Source: Candidatus Iainarchaeum sp.
Lineage (GTDB): Archaea; Iainarchaeota; Iainarchaeia; Iainarchaeales; GCA-2688035
DNA length: 14,378 nt
Assembly: GCA_017610245.1 (NCBI GenBank)
Contig: JAFCCK010000007.1
Location: 1 to 14,378 of the forward strand
Direction of reading: 5' to 3'
A model generated the notes under the pieces. The model ran no database searches and was not told the origin of the DNA. It was given only the letters and a program-made list of their open reading frames with translations. Each line of letters opens with the position of its first letter. The stretch's first letter is position 1. Both the position numbers and the translations under genes were made by a program. Positions 1 through 6,401 of the stretch are shown here, piece after piece.

Positions 1-1
1 A

Positions 2-448
2 GCAGCGGCAGGAGGAAATACAGCAGCAGCCCAGGCCCAGATAATGCAGGCGGTTATGGGCGGCTTGGCGGCAGCAGCAGGATTGATCATAGTTGGCGTA
101 ATATTGGCCATACTAGGCGCAATTCTTGCCCTCTCAGGGATAATGAACTATGCAAAGACAAAGCAGTTTGGCAAAGCCTTTGCCCTAGGTGAGAATTTCA
201 AGAACTTCTTCACAGGCGGATTCATTGTAGCAATAATTGTTGCAATAATTGTTTCAGTGATAGTCGGCGCAATACTAGGGATAATAATAGGCGCACTGGG
301 AGGAGGACTTGCGATCGTTGGACTCATCATAGCGGTGATCATCAACTACGCAATAAGTGTATCTATCATGACACTGCTGGCCGAAGGATATCCAGGAGGA
401 ACAGCGGCTCCTGTAGCAGCGGCAGCTCCTGTAGCAAAAGCCCAATAG
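2..448 (+). CDS. DUF4013-like membrane protein, C-terminal part
   Basis: The reading frame is open from base 2 and has an Ala/Gln-rich stretch before the first ATG at 44, so the gene probably begins upstream of the window. The visible protein has three strongly hydrophobic segments (about residues 5-30, 55-80 and 82-108, counted from the ATG). A conserved-looking loop with Tyr-Ala-Lys and FGKAFALGENF lies between the first two, and a Pro/Ala-rich tail ends in PVAKAQ. The arrangement of a loop motif followed by paired helices and a terminal AEGYPG resembles archaeal DUF4013 integral membrane proteins, whose function is unknown. No catalytic motif is visible. The gene ends directly in a strong terminator. 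The family call is from memory of its pattern and is moderate; the membrane nature is certain. Confidence 0.6.
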   Translation, partial: AAAGGNTAAAQAQIMQAVMGGLAAAAGLIIVGVILAILGAILALSGIMNYAKTKQFGKAFALGENFKNFFTGGFIVAIIVAIIVSVIVGAILGIIIGALGGGLAIVGLIIAVIINYAISVSIMTLLAEGYPGGTAAPVAAAAPVAKAQ

Positions 449-497
449 TGCCTTGGCGCCTCCAAGAGCATTTAGGGCTTTTTTCTTTTTCTTTACA
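436..497 (+). terminator. Nested-stem terminator after the DUF4013-like gene
   Basis: AAAAGCCC (436-443, overlapping the last codons) can pair with GGGCTTTT (475-482), enclosing a smaller stem CTTGG/CCAAG (452-456/462-466). A T-rich tract runs to about 497. Archaeal termination relies mainly on the T tract; the stem would strengthen it. Confidence 0.6.
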
Positions 498-524
498 CTT
501 AGCCTAGAGCATAAAGCGGTAGTG

Positions 525-1340
525 TCAAATAAGTGAGGCTGGCGTTTGCCAGCCCAGTGTCCTGTGTGGTTTGATGAAGTGGTAGCAGTAGATGAATGCT
601 CGTAGGAACGCTTTCAACCCTTTCTTGCTCCTGAAGCTGCTGAACCATTTGACTCTCCTCTTAACCTCCCTGAAGAACCTCTCTATGTGGTTGTTGCCTC
701 CTAGGCTGCGAGGGGTGTGCTTGGTGAACCTATGTCCCAGCACTTTCTTGATGGCTGCAATGTATGCTGGCAAGTGGTCTGTTATGACTGTTCGAGGTCT
801 GCATTGGGTTGCTTTCAACGCTTTCCTGAGAACAGCTACAGCGTCTCTCATCAGCTTCAATCTGCTCAGATGCCATGACAGCACCAGCTTGTGCTTGGGA
901 TCAAACACCAGCCACAGAACATACCTGTAGCCGTTGGCTTTGATGATGGTTTCATCAGCAGCCCAGGTATCTATGTTTATATCGGCAGCTTTGGGCGAAT
1001 AAACCCATTCTGCTGCTCTGGCTATCCAAGCCCTAACGGTTTTGTGAGATACTCTCATACTGAAGTGTTGCTGTAGGACCCTAGCAACTGTTCTGTAGCT
1101 GATGCCTGCCTCGCTGTACAGTTGAGAGGCAAAAGCTATCACACTAGAGCTGTGCCTCATTCTCTCCAGGTCACTGGTAGCGAGAACAAACCTGCAGCCG
1201 CATCTCTTGCAGCAGTAGATGTGAGCTTGCTTGCTAACGCGCCTGTATCTCCCATCTTTTATTACAGCAGACGAGCCGCAACGCTTGCATGCCGGCGACT
1301 CGCTCGTCTGATAGCTATTTAAATCCAATTGCACATTCAT
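525..1340 (-). CDS. IS6/IS240-like DDE transposase
   Basis: This 271-residue protein would cut and join DNA at the ends of the IS. The N-terminal zinc ribbon is CKRC (C18, C21) with CKRC (C44, C47). A helix-turn-helix-like region follows at about residues 65-110. The RNase H-fold catalytic core has D129 in WAADET, D188 in VITDH and E220 in NNHIERF, with 31 residues between the second Asp and the Glu. The C-terminal segment FRSKKGLKAFLRAFIYCYHF, then KPHRTLGWQTPAS, is typical of the IS6/IS240 integrase core. The ORF is full length and intact with the usual catalytic triad, so it could be active. Start: the ATG at 1340 is preceded by GTGATGG. Expression would come from a TATA box just inside the right inverted repeat, giving a leader of roughly 80 nt with a strong hairpin. 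Confidence 0.9.
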   Translation of the reverse strand: MNVQLDLNSYQTSESPACKRCGSSAVIKDGRYRRVSKQAHIYCCKRCGCRFVLATSDLERMRHSSSVIAFASQLYSEAGISYRTVARVLQQHFSMRVSHKTVRAWIARAAEWVYSPKAADINIDTWAADETIIKANGYRYVLWLVFDPKHKLVLSWHLSRLKLMRDAVAVLRKALKATQCRPRTVITDHLPAYIAAIKKVLGHRFTKHTPRSLGGNNHIERFFREVKRRVKWFSSFRSKKGLKAFLRAFIYCYHFIKPHRTLGWQTPASLI

Positions 1341-1372
1341 TTTCCATCACGTCCTGGGATAGAGTCTTGTCT

Positions 1373-1396
1373 GCTGGAGGCGGATCAACCTCCAGC
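1373..1396 (-). other. Perfect 8-bp hairpin in the transposase leader
   Basis: GCTGGAGG (1373-1380) and CCTCCAGC (1389-1396) form a perfect 8-bp stem with an 8-nt loop. It lies 33 nt or more upstream of the transposase ATG, inside the predicted 5' untranslated leader. It could limit translation from read-through transcripts or act as a structural element of the IS. The flanking bases resemble part of a tRNA (see findings). Confidence 0.6.
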
Positions 1397-1442
1397 GCTC
1401 TAACCCACTAAAACAAAACAAAAACAGCAGAAAAAGAAGCCT

Positions 1443-1452
1443 ATTTATAAAA
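1443..1452 (-). promoter_or_regulatory. TATA box of the transposase gene
   Basis: On the minus strand this reads TTTTATAAAT followed by AGG, a good archaeal TATA box directly inside the right IS end. Transcription would start near 1420, about 80 nt before the transposase ATG. Confidence 0.5.
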
Positions 1453-1486
1453 CCTCAAATAACTTGACAGCGCCACAGAACCATAA

Positions 1487-1497
1487 CTTTAAATAAA
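1487..1497 (+). promoter_or_regulatory. TATA box of the Yip1-like gene
   Basis: CTTTAAATAAA begins 13 bp beyond the right IS end. Transcription would start near 1517, leaving about 30 nt that contain the Shine-Dalgarno. Confidence 0.5.
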
Positions 1498-1548
1498 AGA
1501 AAGGGGCTATTCTACACAATTTATCTGGATTCTTTGGAGGTGAAACAA

Positions 1549-2217
1549 GTGATTTTTAATGACTGGCTAGATATTTTGCTTTTCAAGAAAAAACCAGCCG
1601 ACTTGGTAGGAACGCGCATTGAAGAAGGGCTCAAGCATTTGGTGATTGCAAGTGTAATTGTTGGATTTTTGAGCGGCTTACAACAGTATATCGTATTCTC
1701 TCAGCTACCTGCAATTAGCACGATTTTTCATGGGACATCAAGCCCGCTTGTAATACTTGTTTCAACAATAGCTTCACCTATTCTTGCTGTAATAGTCATA
1801 CTAATAGGCGGTGCGATACTTCATATTTTTTCATTGTTGTTGGGCGGAAAGGGAAGCTTTGGCAATTATGTTGGAGCTCTCGCAATGATTGGTGCAGCAA
1901 TAAGAGGCACGGCAGGGGCTGTTCTCGCAGTGATAGGCATATTAACTGCTTTAGGAGGACCAGGAGCATATCTCCTGGGACTTGCTATCATTGGACTCTT
2001 GGGTTTGATTGTTGGGCTATGGCAACTTGCGTTGGTAGTGCTAGCAACAAAGGCAGTGCATCAGCTTTCAATAGGCAGGGCAATAGTTGCTGTTATAGTT
2101 ATTCCATTGGTAATAATCCTAATCTTTGCAGTATTGTTAGCAGCGATATTTATAACACTAATTTCAGGCCTCACAGCAACATCAAGCGGAACAGGCTTTA
2201 TACCAATGAGGGTTTAG
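1549..2217 (+). CDS. Yip1-like multi-pass membrane protein
   Basis: This 222-residue integral membrane protein has about five hydrophobic segments after an amphipathic start that reads FNDWLDILLFKKKPADLVG. A soluble N-terminal stretch, then GLKHLVIASVIVGFLSGL and Gly-rich helices with a GGAILHIFSLLLGGKGSF loop, match the archaeal Yip1-domain pattern. Its function in archaea is unknown. Start choice: GGAGGTG at 1536-1542 is a near-perfect Shine-Dalgarno, 8 nt before GTG 1549. A longer frame from TTG 1534 would place that ribosome site inside the coding region, so GTG 1549 is preferred. The C-terminus is Thr/Ser-rich and ends in FIPMRV. It is flanked by its own promoter and terminator and so is probably monocistronic. 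Membrane protein is certain; the family assignment is fairly likely. Confidence 0.7.
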   Translation: MIFNDWLDILLFKKKPADLVGTRIEEGLKHLVIASVIVGFLSGLQQYIVFSQLPAISTIFHGTSSPLVILVSTIASPILAVIVILIGGAILHIFSLLLGGKGSFGNYVGALAMIGAAIRGTAGAVLAVIGILTALGGPGAYLLGLAIIGLLGLIVGLWQLALVVLATKAVHQLSIGRAIVAVIVIPLVIILIFAVLLAAIFITLISGLTATSSGTGFIPMRV

Positions 2218-2250
2218 CGGTTTAATGAAAACCGCTCTCCTTTCTTTTTT
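2217..2250 (+). terminator. Stem-loop plus T-tract terminator of the Yip1-like gene
   Basis: GCGGTTT (2217-2223) pairs perfectly with AAACCGC (2229-2235) around a 5-nt loop. CTCCTTTCTTTTTT follows. The stem begins at the last base of the TAG stop codon. Confidence 0.7.
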
Positions 2251-2258
2251 ACATTATG

Positions 2259-2266
2259 CTTAAATA
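2259..2266 (+). promoter_or_regulatory. TATA box of the site-2 protease gene
   Basis: CTTAAATA lies about 38 bp upstream of the ATG at 2301, predicting a start near 2288 and a leader of roughly 10-15 nt that contains GAAGGG. Confidence 0.45.
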
Positions 2267-2300
2267 CCTCTATGGCTTTTTTTCTTGTGAAGGGAACTGA

Positions 2301-3407
2301 ATGCGCTCACTAAAAATCGGAAAAATTCTTGGTATTCCCATCGAGCTGCATAGTACTTTTGTGTTGGGAGCATTGCTAATTTTCCTTGGCATGCTGCTGT
2401 TTGCTTTTGCTGGAGCGTTCCCAATCGGGGGTATTTTTCCTGCGCTGTTATTTATCTTTCTCCTTTTCCTCTCTGTTTTCTTCCATGAGCTTATGCACAG
2501 CATTGTGCTCATGGAAAAGGGCTTTAGGGTGGAGAAAATAATACTGCTTCCAATTGGGGGCATTTCCGTAAGCGAGACCCTGCCAGAAAATCCTGCTGAG
2601 GAGTTCCAAGTAAGTGTTGCAGGGCCACTCTTCAATTTCTTTGTGGCAGGAACAATACTGCTGCTATCGAGCACTTTTGGCATCCCCCTTGGCTTGGAAA
2701 AGCTTTTGGAGGAGAATTTCTTCGCAATTCTTGAATCCCCCCTCCTAAGCCTCTTTTACGTGAACCTTGTGTTGGGAACATTCAACCTTTTCTTTCCTGC
2801 CCTGCCTTTGGATGGGGGCAGGGTAGCACGCTCCCTCTTAGCATATTTTGTAGGATGGAAAACCGCAACAATGGCTGTTTCAAGGATAAGCATGGTGCTC
2901 GCGATATTCCTTTTCATTCTCGGCTTTGTAAGCGGCAATATTCTCATTGCAGTAATTGCCCTATTCATTTTCTTTGGCTCGCAGCAGGAAAGCCAGACAG
3001 TGGAAATGAAGGAAACGCTGAGGGGGGCTGACATTTTACCGCTGCTTGAAAAGGCTCCAATGGTGGTGCAAGGGGAAACAACACTGCAGGATGTATTTGA
3101 ATTGATGACGCAGAAAAGGCAGCTTGCTTTTCTGGTTGAATTGCCCCAGGGCTTTGGGCTTGTTTCATATGAAACCCTGGAGGGAATTCCAAGGGAGCAG
3201 TGGGAAAGTGTGAGGGCGGGGGATGTTGCACAGAAGCTGCCGAGTATTTCCTTGAAAGCAAATGCAGCAGAGCTGATGTCAAAGGTTTTAACGAAGGGCT
3301 ATCCGCTTTTCCCAGTGGTGCAGCAAGGGAAACTGATTGGCGTGATTCTTTCTAGGGGCCTGCAGAAACTGTACGAGATTGAAAAGCTAAAGAAGAAAGA
3401 GTCTTAG
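2301..3407 (+). CDS. Site-2 protease (M50 membrane zinc metalloprotease) with CBS-like C-terminus
   Basis: This intramembrane zinc protease would cleave membrane-bound substrates within the bilayer. The active-site helix carries HELMH (H62, E63, H66). The third zinc ligand is in NLFFPALPLDGGR (D171), the standard M50 LDG motif. Transmembrane segments occupy about residues 15-230. From about 245 to 368 follows a soluble region with two CBS-like halves: one starts with KAPMVVQGETTLQDVFELM, and the second has ISLKANAAELMSKVL and FPVVQQGKLIGVI. M50 proteins with CBS pairs are a known archaeal/bacterial subgroup in which the CBS pair is thought to sense a nucleotide. The first half is diverged. 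At 368 residues the length suits this subgroup. The natural substrate cannot be told from context; the gene appears monocistronic with its own TATA box. Confidence 0.92.
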   Translation: MRSLKIGKILGIPIELHSTFVLGALLIFLGMLLFAFAGAFPIGGIFPALLFIFLLFLSVFFHELMHSIVLMEKGFRVEKIILLPIGGISVSETLPENPAEEFQVSVAGPLFNFFVAGTILLLSSTFGIPLGLEKLLEENFFAILESPLLSLFYVNLVLGTFNLFFPALPLDGGRVARSLLAYFVGWKTATMAVSRISMVLAIFLFILGFVSGNILIAVIALFIFFGSQQESQTVEMKETLRGADILPLLEKAPMVVQGETTLQDVFELMTQKRQLAFLVELPQGFGLVSYETLEGIPREQWESVRAGDVAQKLPSISLKANAAELMSKVLTKGYPLFPVVQQGKLIGVILSRGLQKLYEIEKLKKKES

Positions 3408-3459
3408 AGGCGAAAAGAAAGCTATTTCAAGCTAAGGGAGCAATGATTTTATTATAGCA

Positions 3460-3544
3460 GCCGGCGTGACTGAGTGGTTGAAGGTGCTCCGCTCGAGACG
3501 GAGTAGGCTGCAAGGCCTCGCAGGTTCGAATCCTGCCGCCGGCG
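3460..3544 (+). tRNA. tRNA-Ser (anticodon CGA)
   Basis: The acceptor stem GCCGGCG (3460-3466) pairs with CGCCGGC (3537-3543). The anticodon stem CTCCG/CGGAG encloses loop CTCGAGA, with anticodon CGA at 3494-3496 reading UCG. A long type II variable arm has an AGGC/GCCT stem (3505-3518). The T arm is GCAGG-TTCGAAT-CCTGC. The discriminator base is G (3544), as expected for serine. CCA is not encoded and no intron is seen, so the tRNA needs the CCA-adding enzyme. Confidence 0.97.
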
Positions 3545-3554
3545 TTTGGAGATT

Positions 3555-3565
3555 GTTTATTAAAC
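3555..3565 (+). promoter_or_regulatory. TATA box of the UppP-like gene
   Basis: GTTTATTAAAC is centred about 30 bp upstream of ATG 3590, so the transcript is likely leaderless or nearly so. Confidence 0.45.
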
Positions 3566-3589
3566 TAATTCTTCCCTTTTTTGATTTGT

Positions 3590-4339
3590 ATGGATTTAGC
3601 GCAAGCGATTGTTTTGGGTATCCTACAGGGAATTTTTGAGTGGCTACCAATAAGCTCTCAGGGTCAGGTTACTGTAGCTGCCACGCAGCTCTTCGGTATT
3701 GCCGCGGAGAAAGCGCTGGATTACAGCATTTATCTGCATATAGGCACTTTGATTTCCGCCATTGCTTACTTCAGGCACGAGATTGCAAAGGTGCTCAAAA
3801 TGCAGAGCAGGAAGACTGTTTCATTCCTGCTCGTTGCAGTAGTTGCATCAGCTATCACGGCAATCCCCAGCTTTCTGCTGCTGCGCAATTTTGCCCTGAC
3901 ATCATTTATCCTAACACTAATTGTGGGCTTTGGATTGATTGCAAGCGGAATGCTGCAGCTGAAGAAAAGAGCAAGGAAAGGACAGCTGAATGTTGCAAAT
4001 GGAACACTGCTTGGCTTGGCGCAGGGCTTGGCTGTTGTTCCAGGGATAAGCAGGAGCGGCATTACAACAGCCGCACTGCTCTTTGAGGATTTCACGCCAG
4101 AGCAGGCATTCAGAATCAGCTTTCTTCTCTCAATCCCAAGCATTTTCATTGCAGAAGTGTTGTTTGGGCTCTACCAAAAAGGAATAAACTTTGAACCGAA
4201 TGCTATCGCGGCAATTGCTGTAGCAGCAACTGTCGGGTTTTTGAGCATGGGTTGGCTGATAAGGATTGCGCACAAAGTGAATTTCGGAAAATTCTGCATT
4301 GCCTTCGGCTTGTTCTACTTGGCGGTTGCACTACTTTAG
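3590..4339 (+). CDS. uppP: Polyprenyl (undecaprenyl-type) diphosphatase, UppP/BacA family
   Basis: This 249-residue membrane phosphatase would remove one phosphate from a C55-type or dolichyl diphosphate to recycle the lipid carrier used for glycan assembly. About eight hydrophobic segments are present. Family motif 1 is QGIFEWLPISSQGQ (Q13, E17, S22, S23, Q26). Motif 2 is VPGISRSG (R155). In the classical enzyme position 26 of this numbering is a histidine (SSSGH); here it is Gln. I recall that archaeal members often have a Gln at this site, so loss of activity should not be assumed. Start: ATG 3590 gives the usual short N-terminus, and a TATA box lies at leaderless distance. An upstream in-frame TTG at 3581 adds only three residues and has no ribosome site. 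Confidence 0.92.
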   Translation: MDLAQAIVLGILQGIFEWLPISSQGQVTVAATQLFGIAAEKALDYSIYLHIGTLISAIAYFRHEIAKVLKMQSRKTVSFLLVAVVASAITAIPSFLLLRNFALTSFILTLIVGFGLIASGMLQLKKRARKGQLNVANGTLLGLAQGLAVVPGISRSGITTAALLFEDFTPEQAFRISFLLSIPSIFIAEVLFGLYQKGINFEPNAIAAIAVAATVGFLSMGWLIRIAHKVNFGKFCIAFGLFYLAVALL

Positions 4340-4340
4340 A

Positions 4341-4349
4341 ATTAAATAA
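4341..4349 (+). promoter_or_regulatory. TATA box of the 160-aa ORF / HIT pair
   Basis: ATTAAATAA is centred 26 bp before the ATG at 4371, the spacing expected for a leaderless archaeal mRNA. The T-rich stretch between them may also end uppP transcription. Confidence 0.55.
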
Positions 4350-4370
4350 CTTTTGCTTTAGCTTTTTTCT

Positions 4371-4853
4371 ATGGCTGGCAGGTTTAGGGGGTGGATACGA
4401 AGACTGGTAGAACCAAAAGCAGGCAGCATTGTGAGGGCGATTGGAAAAGCCGGCACAATAACGCCCAAGACAATGGCAAGAATTTCCCAGATGGAGCCAG
4501 CGGAAAGGTCAAGGCTTCTGCTTGGGATTGCAGCGCACCCTGCTGCAATGTCCAAATATATGCAGCGCATTGAAAGGCTGCCGCAGGAAAGAAAAGCTGC
4601 TGCACTAAATGAATTTTCTGCAGAGGCGATTGCCGTACTGTCCAAAAACAGGCCTCTCGGGAAAAAACCCATGGAACTGCTTAATGCACTGAGCGTAAGG
4701 CAGCTTGAGCCAATTTTCCAGAAGATGACGGAAACAAAAGAAAGAAAAAGGTTTGGCAGGAAATATTTAAGTTGGAGGAGGAAAAGCGGATTTGGATTAG
4801 GAGACAATGTTGAGTGGGTGATGAGATGGATGAATGCATTTTCTGCAAAATAG
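4371..4853 (+). CDS. Unrecognised basic, helical 160-aa protein
   Basis: I do not recognise a family. The protein is Arg/Lys-rich (it starts MAGRFRGWIRRLVEPKAGS), has no membrane segment and no signal peptide, and is predicted mostly helical. There are several short helical units with repeated polar/hydrophobic periodicity: MARISQMEPAERSRLLLGI, MQRIERLPQERKAAALNEF and LLNALSVRQLEPIFQKM. The last 40 residues (KERKRFGRKYLSWRRKSG) are strongly basic and suggest nucleic-acid or ribosome contact, which is inference only. The last nine codons overlap the start of the HIT gene in another frame. A TATA box at leaderless spacing and codon use like its neighbours support a real gene. It is probably co-transcribed with the HIT hydrolase. 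Confidence 0.7.
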   Translation: MAGRFRGWIRRLVEPKAGSIVRAIGKAGTITPKTMARISQMEPAERSRLLLGIAAHPAAMSKYMQRIERLPQERKAAALNEFSAEAIAVLSKNRPLGKKPMELLNALSVRQLEPIFQKMTETKERKRFGRKYLSWRRKSGFGLGDNVEWVMRWMNAFSAK

Positions 4854-5239
4854 CAAAGGGAGAAATCCCGAGCACAAAACTGTATGAGGATGAAAAGATT
4901 CTGGCTTTTCTGGACATAAATCCTGCTGCAAAGGGACATTCCTTGATTATTCCAAAGAAGCACTACCATACGCTGCTGGACCTGCCACACGAGGAGCTGA
5001 AGGAATTGATGGAAATAGTGCAGAAGGTTGCTGGGGCAGTGATGAGTGTGGTAGAGGGCGTACAGGGATTCAATGTAATACAATCAAATCAAGAAGCTGC
5101 CGGGCAGGTAATTCCGCACCTGCATTTCCATGTGATTCCAAGGAAGCAGGGCGATTCGCTGAATTTTGCCTGGGAGCAGGGAAAGGCAGAAAAAGAAGAG
5201 CTGGAAAAGTACGCGGAATTGATGCGGAAGCGTTTGTGA
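4826..5239 (+). CDS. HIT family nucleotide hydrolase/transferase
   Basis: This 137-residue histidine-triad protein is the type that hydrolyses adenosine 5'-phosphoramidate, AMP-lysine or dinucleoside polyphosphates. The N-terminal CIFC (C4, C7) belongs to a zinc-binding variant common in bacterial/archaeal Hint proteins. KHYHTLLDLP follows. The catalytic triad HLHFH (H98, H100, H102) sits in GQVIPHLHFHVIPR. The usual Hint length is 110-150. Start: ATG 4826 gives the standard MDECIFCKI beginning, with GGTGATGAG just upstream. An in-frame GTG at 4814 is possible. The gene overlaps the end of the preceding ORF by 28 bp, implying translational coupling, and converges with the DUF362 gene 12 bp downstream. 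Confidence 0.93.
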   Translation: MDECIFCKIAKGEIPSTKLYEDEKILAFLDINPAAKGHSLIIPKKHYHTLLDLPHEELKELMEIVQKVAGAVMSVVEGVQGFNVIQSNQEAAGQVIPHLHFHVIPRKQGDSLNFAWEQGKAEKEELEKYAELMRKRL

Positions 5240-5251
5240 ATTCTGTTGGAA

Positions 5252-6388
5252 TCAAATCCTTATCAGTTCCCTTATCTTGCTGAGCGGACCATAGATTTTG
5301 CTGTGCTTTCTCTCAATCGCTTTGTTGGGGCAGAGCTCTGCACAGCCGAAACACTGGATGCATTTCCCTGAACTAATTTCTGGGTAGCTGCGAACAGCGA
5401 TTGCTTTGGGGGGGCAGTATTCAACGCATTTGAGGCAGCGAGTACAGCACTCCTTTTTCACAGCGGGCAGAACCATTGAGAGCCTTACAAAGAGCTTTCT
5501 GAAGAAAGCGGGGAGCTTTCGGGTTTGGGTAATCGGATGCCTGAATTGCTTTCCCACTTCATCTATTTTTTCTCCAACGATTTTTATCCTGTCCAGGCTG
5601 TTTTCTCCCAAGCCCCTTTCTGCAGCAATTTTCGTTGTAAGAGTTTGCCCAAATCCAATCAGCTTCTCTGCAACTGTGTCAGCAGCAACAGCATCATTTG
5701 ATGAAATGACAAGCCCCAGTTGCTTTGGTCTGCCTCTTGTTGGCCCATTGCCATCCATTCCAATTATTGCATCCATTACAACCAAGTCGGGTTTTCTAAC
5801 TGAAAAAACATCCACTATAGTATTGCACAAGTACTCTTTGCTGCCGCTGTGCGCAAGCATCCTGTAAAGCATTGGAACAAAACCGAAGGAAAGCTTTACA
5901 GCTGCTGTCAACTCTGTATCCATGTGGGTTTTAAGTTTCGGGACAAAAATCACTTTGTCGGCATTCAGCCAAGGCAAGGAAACAAACAGTTCCGAGAACA
6001 CTTTCCCATTAATCTTTGCCTTTTGAAAGCCCTCTGTTTCTAGGGCGAGAATGGGAATCCCCTCTTTCTCCCCAATCGCCTTCAATCCGCTTTTCTCCAA
6101 TGCCCTCTTCGTAGGGGCTACGCTTACAAAAGCCATGTCCGCAATAACGGGCTCTGCCCCTGCTTCCTTGACCAGCTGTGCAACTGCCCTTACAACAGTA
6201 GGGTGGGTTGTAGCGGCTTTTTCCGGAGCATGTGGTCCAATGGAATTTACTTTCAACAGGATCTTTTCGTTTGGCTTTATAATGGATTTGATGCCACCCA
6301 AGGGAGCAAGGCTTTTTTCTATTGCTTCCTTAGCTTCTCGCAGCGAATAGGAGCCGCACTTTTGGATTGAAACAATTGGCTTTGGCAT
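5252..6388 (-). CDS. DUF362 protein with C-terminal 2x[4Fe-4S] ferredoxin domain
   Basis: This 378-residue soluble protein has an N-terminal DUF362 domain (about residues 1-290), with the typical KVN, THP, FVPKLKTH and MDAIIGMDGNGPTRG blocks. A bacterial-type ferredoxin domain (about 305-365) carries two clusters: CTRCLKCVEYCP and CIQCFGCAELCP. Members of this family are thought to be iron-sulfur redox proteins, but their substrate is not established. Start: ATG 6388 begins MPKPIVSIQKCG, as in relatives. A TTG seven codons earlier would overlap metG and has no ribosome site. The gene starts 13 bp after the metG stop on the same strand, so the two are probably co-transcribed. Confidence 0.9.
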   Translation of the reverse strand: MPKPIVSIQKCGSYSLREAKEAIEKSLAPLGGIKSIIKPNEKILLKVNSIGPHAPEKAATTHPTVVRAVAQLVKEAGAEPVIADMAFVSVAPTKRALEKSGLKAIGEKEGIPILALETEGFQKAKINGKVFSELFVSLPWLNADKVIFVPKLKTHMDTELTAAVKLSFGFVPMLYRMLAHSGSKEYLCNTIVDVFSVRKPDLVVMDAIIGMDGNGPTRGRPKQLGLVISSNDAVAADTVAEKLIGFGQTLTTKIAAERGLGENSLDRIKIVGEKIDEVGKQFRHPITQTRKLPAFFRKLFVRLSMVLPAVKKECCTRCLKCVEYCPPKAIAVRSYPEISSGKCIQCFGCAELCPNKAIERKHSKIYGPLSKIRELIRI

Positions 6389-6401
6389 GCAATCAGTTCG
6401 G

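Larger units (their letters stand above)
518..1474 (-). mobile_element. IS6/IS240-like insertion sequence, 957 bp
   Basis: A single transposase ORF is bounded by imperfect terminal inverted repeats. The left end, 518-538, reads GGTAGTGTCAAATAAGTGAG. The right end, 1453-1474, read on the minus strand begins GGCGCTGTCAAGTTATTTGA. The shared core is GG..nTGTCAA.T.A.TGAGG. The transposase stop codon (525-527) lies inside the left repeat, as in very compact IS elements. I found no target-site duplication: 510-517 and 1475-1482 do not match, so the copy may be old, or one end may have moved or recombined. It sits between the terminator of the upstream gene and the promoter of the Yip1-like gene and does not break a recognisable ORF. 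Confidence 0.8.

Noticed and set aside
592..1322. Several plus-strand ORFs inside the IS element
   Set aside because: They are antisense to an intact transposase with a full catalytic triad, show no domain features, and arise from its codon pattern.
1371..1408. A complete tRNA gene in the IS leader
   Set aside because: Only a D-loop/anticodon-arm resemblance exists. The loop is 12 nt if a 5-bp stem is assumed, and no acceptor or T stem can be drawn.
1534..1548. TTG start for the Yip1-like protein
   Set aside because: It would place the GGAGGTG ribosome site inside the gene; GTG 1549 is ideally spaced from that site.
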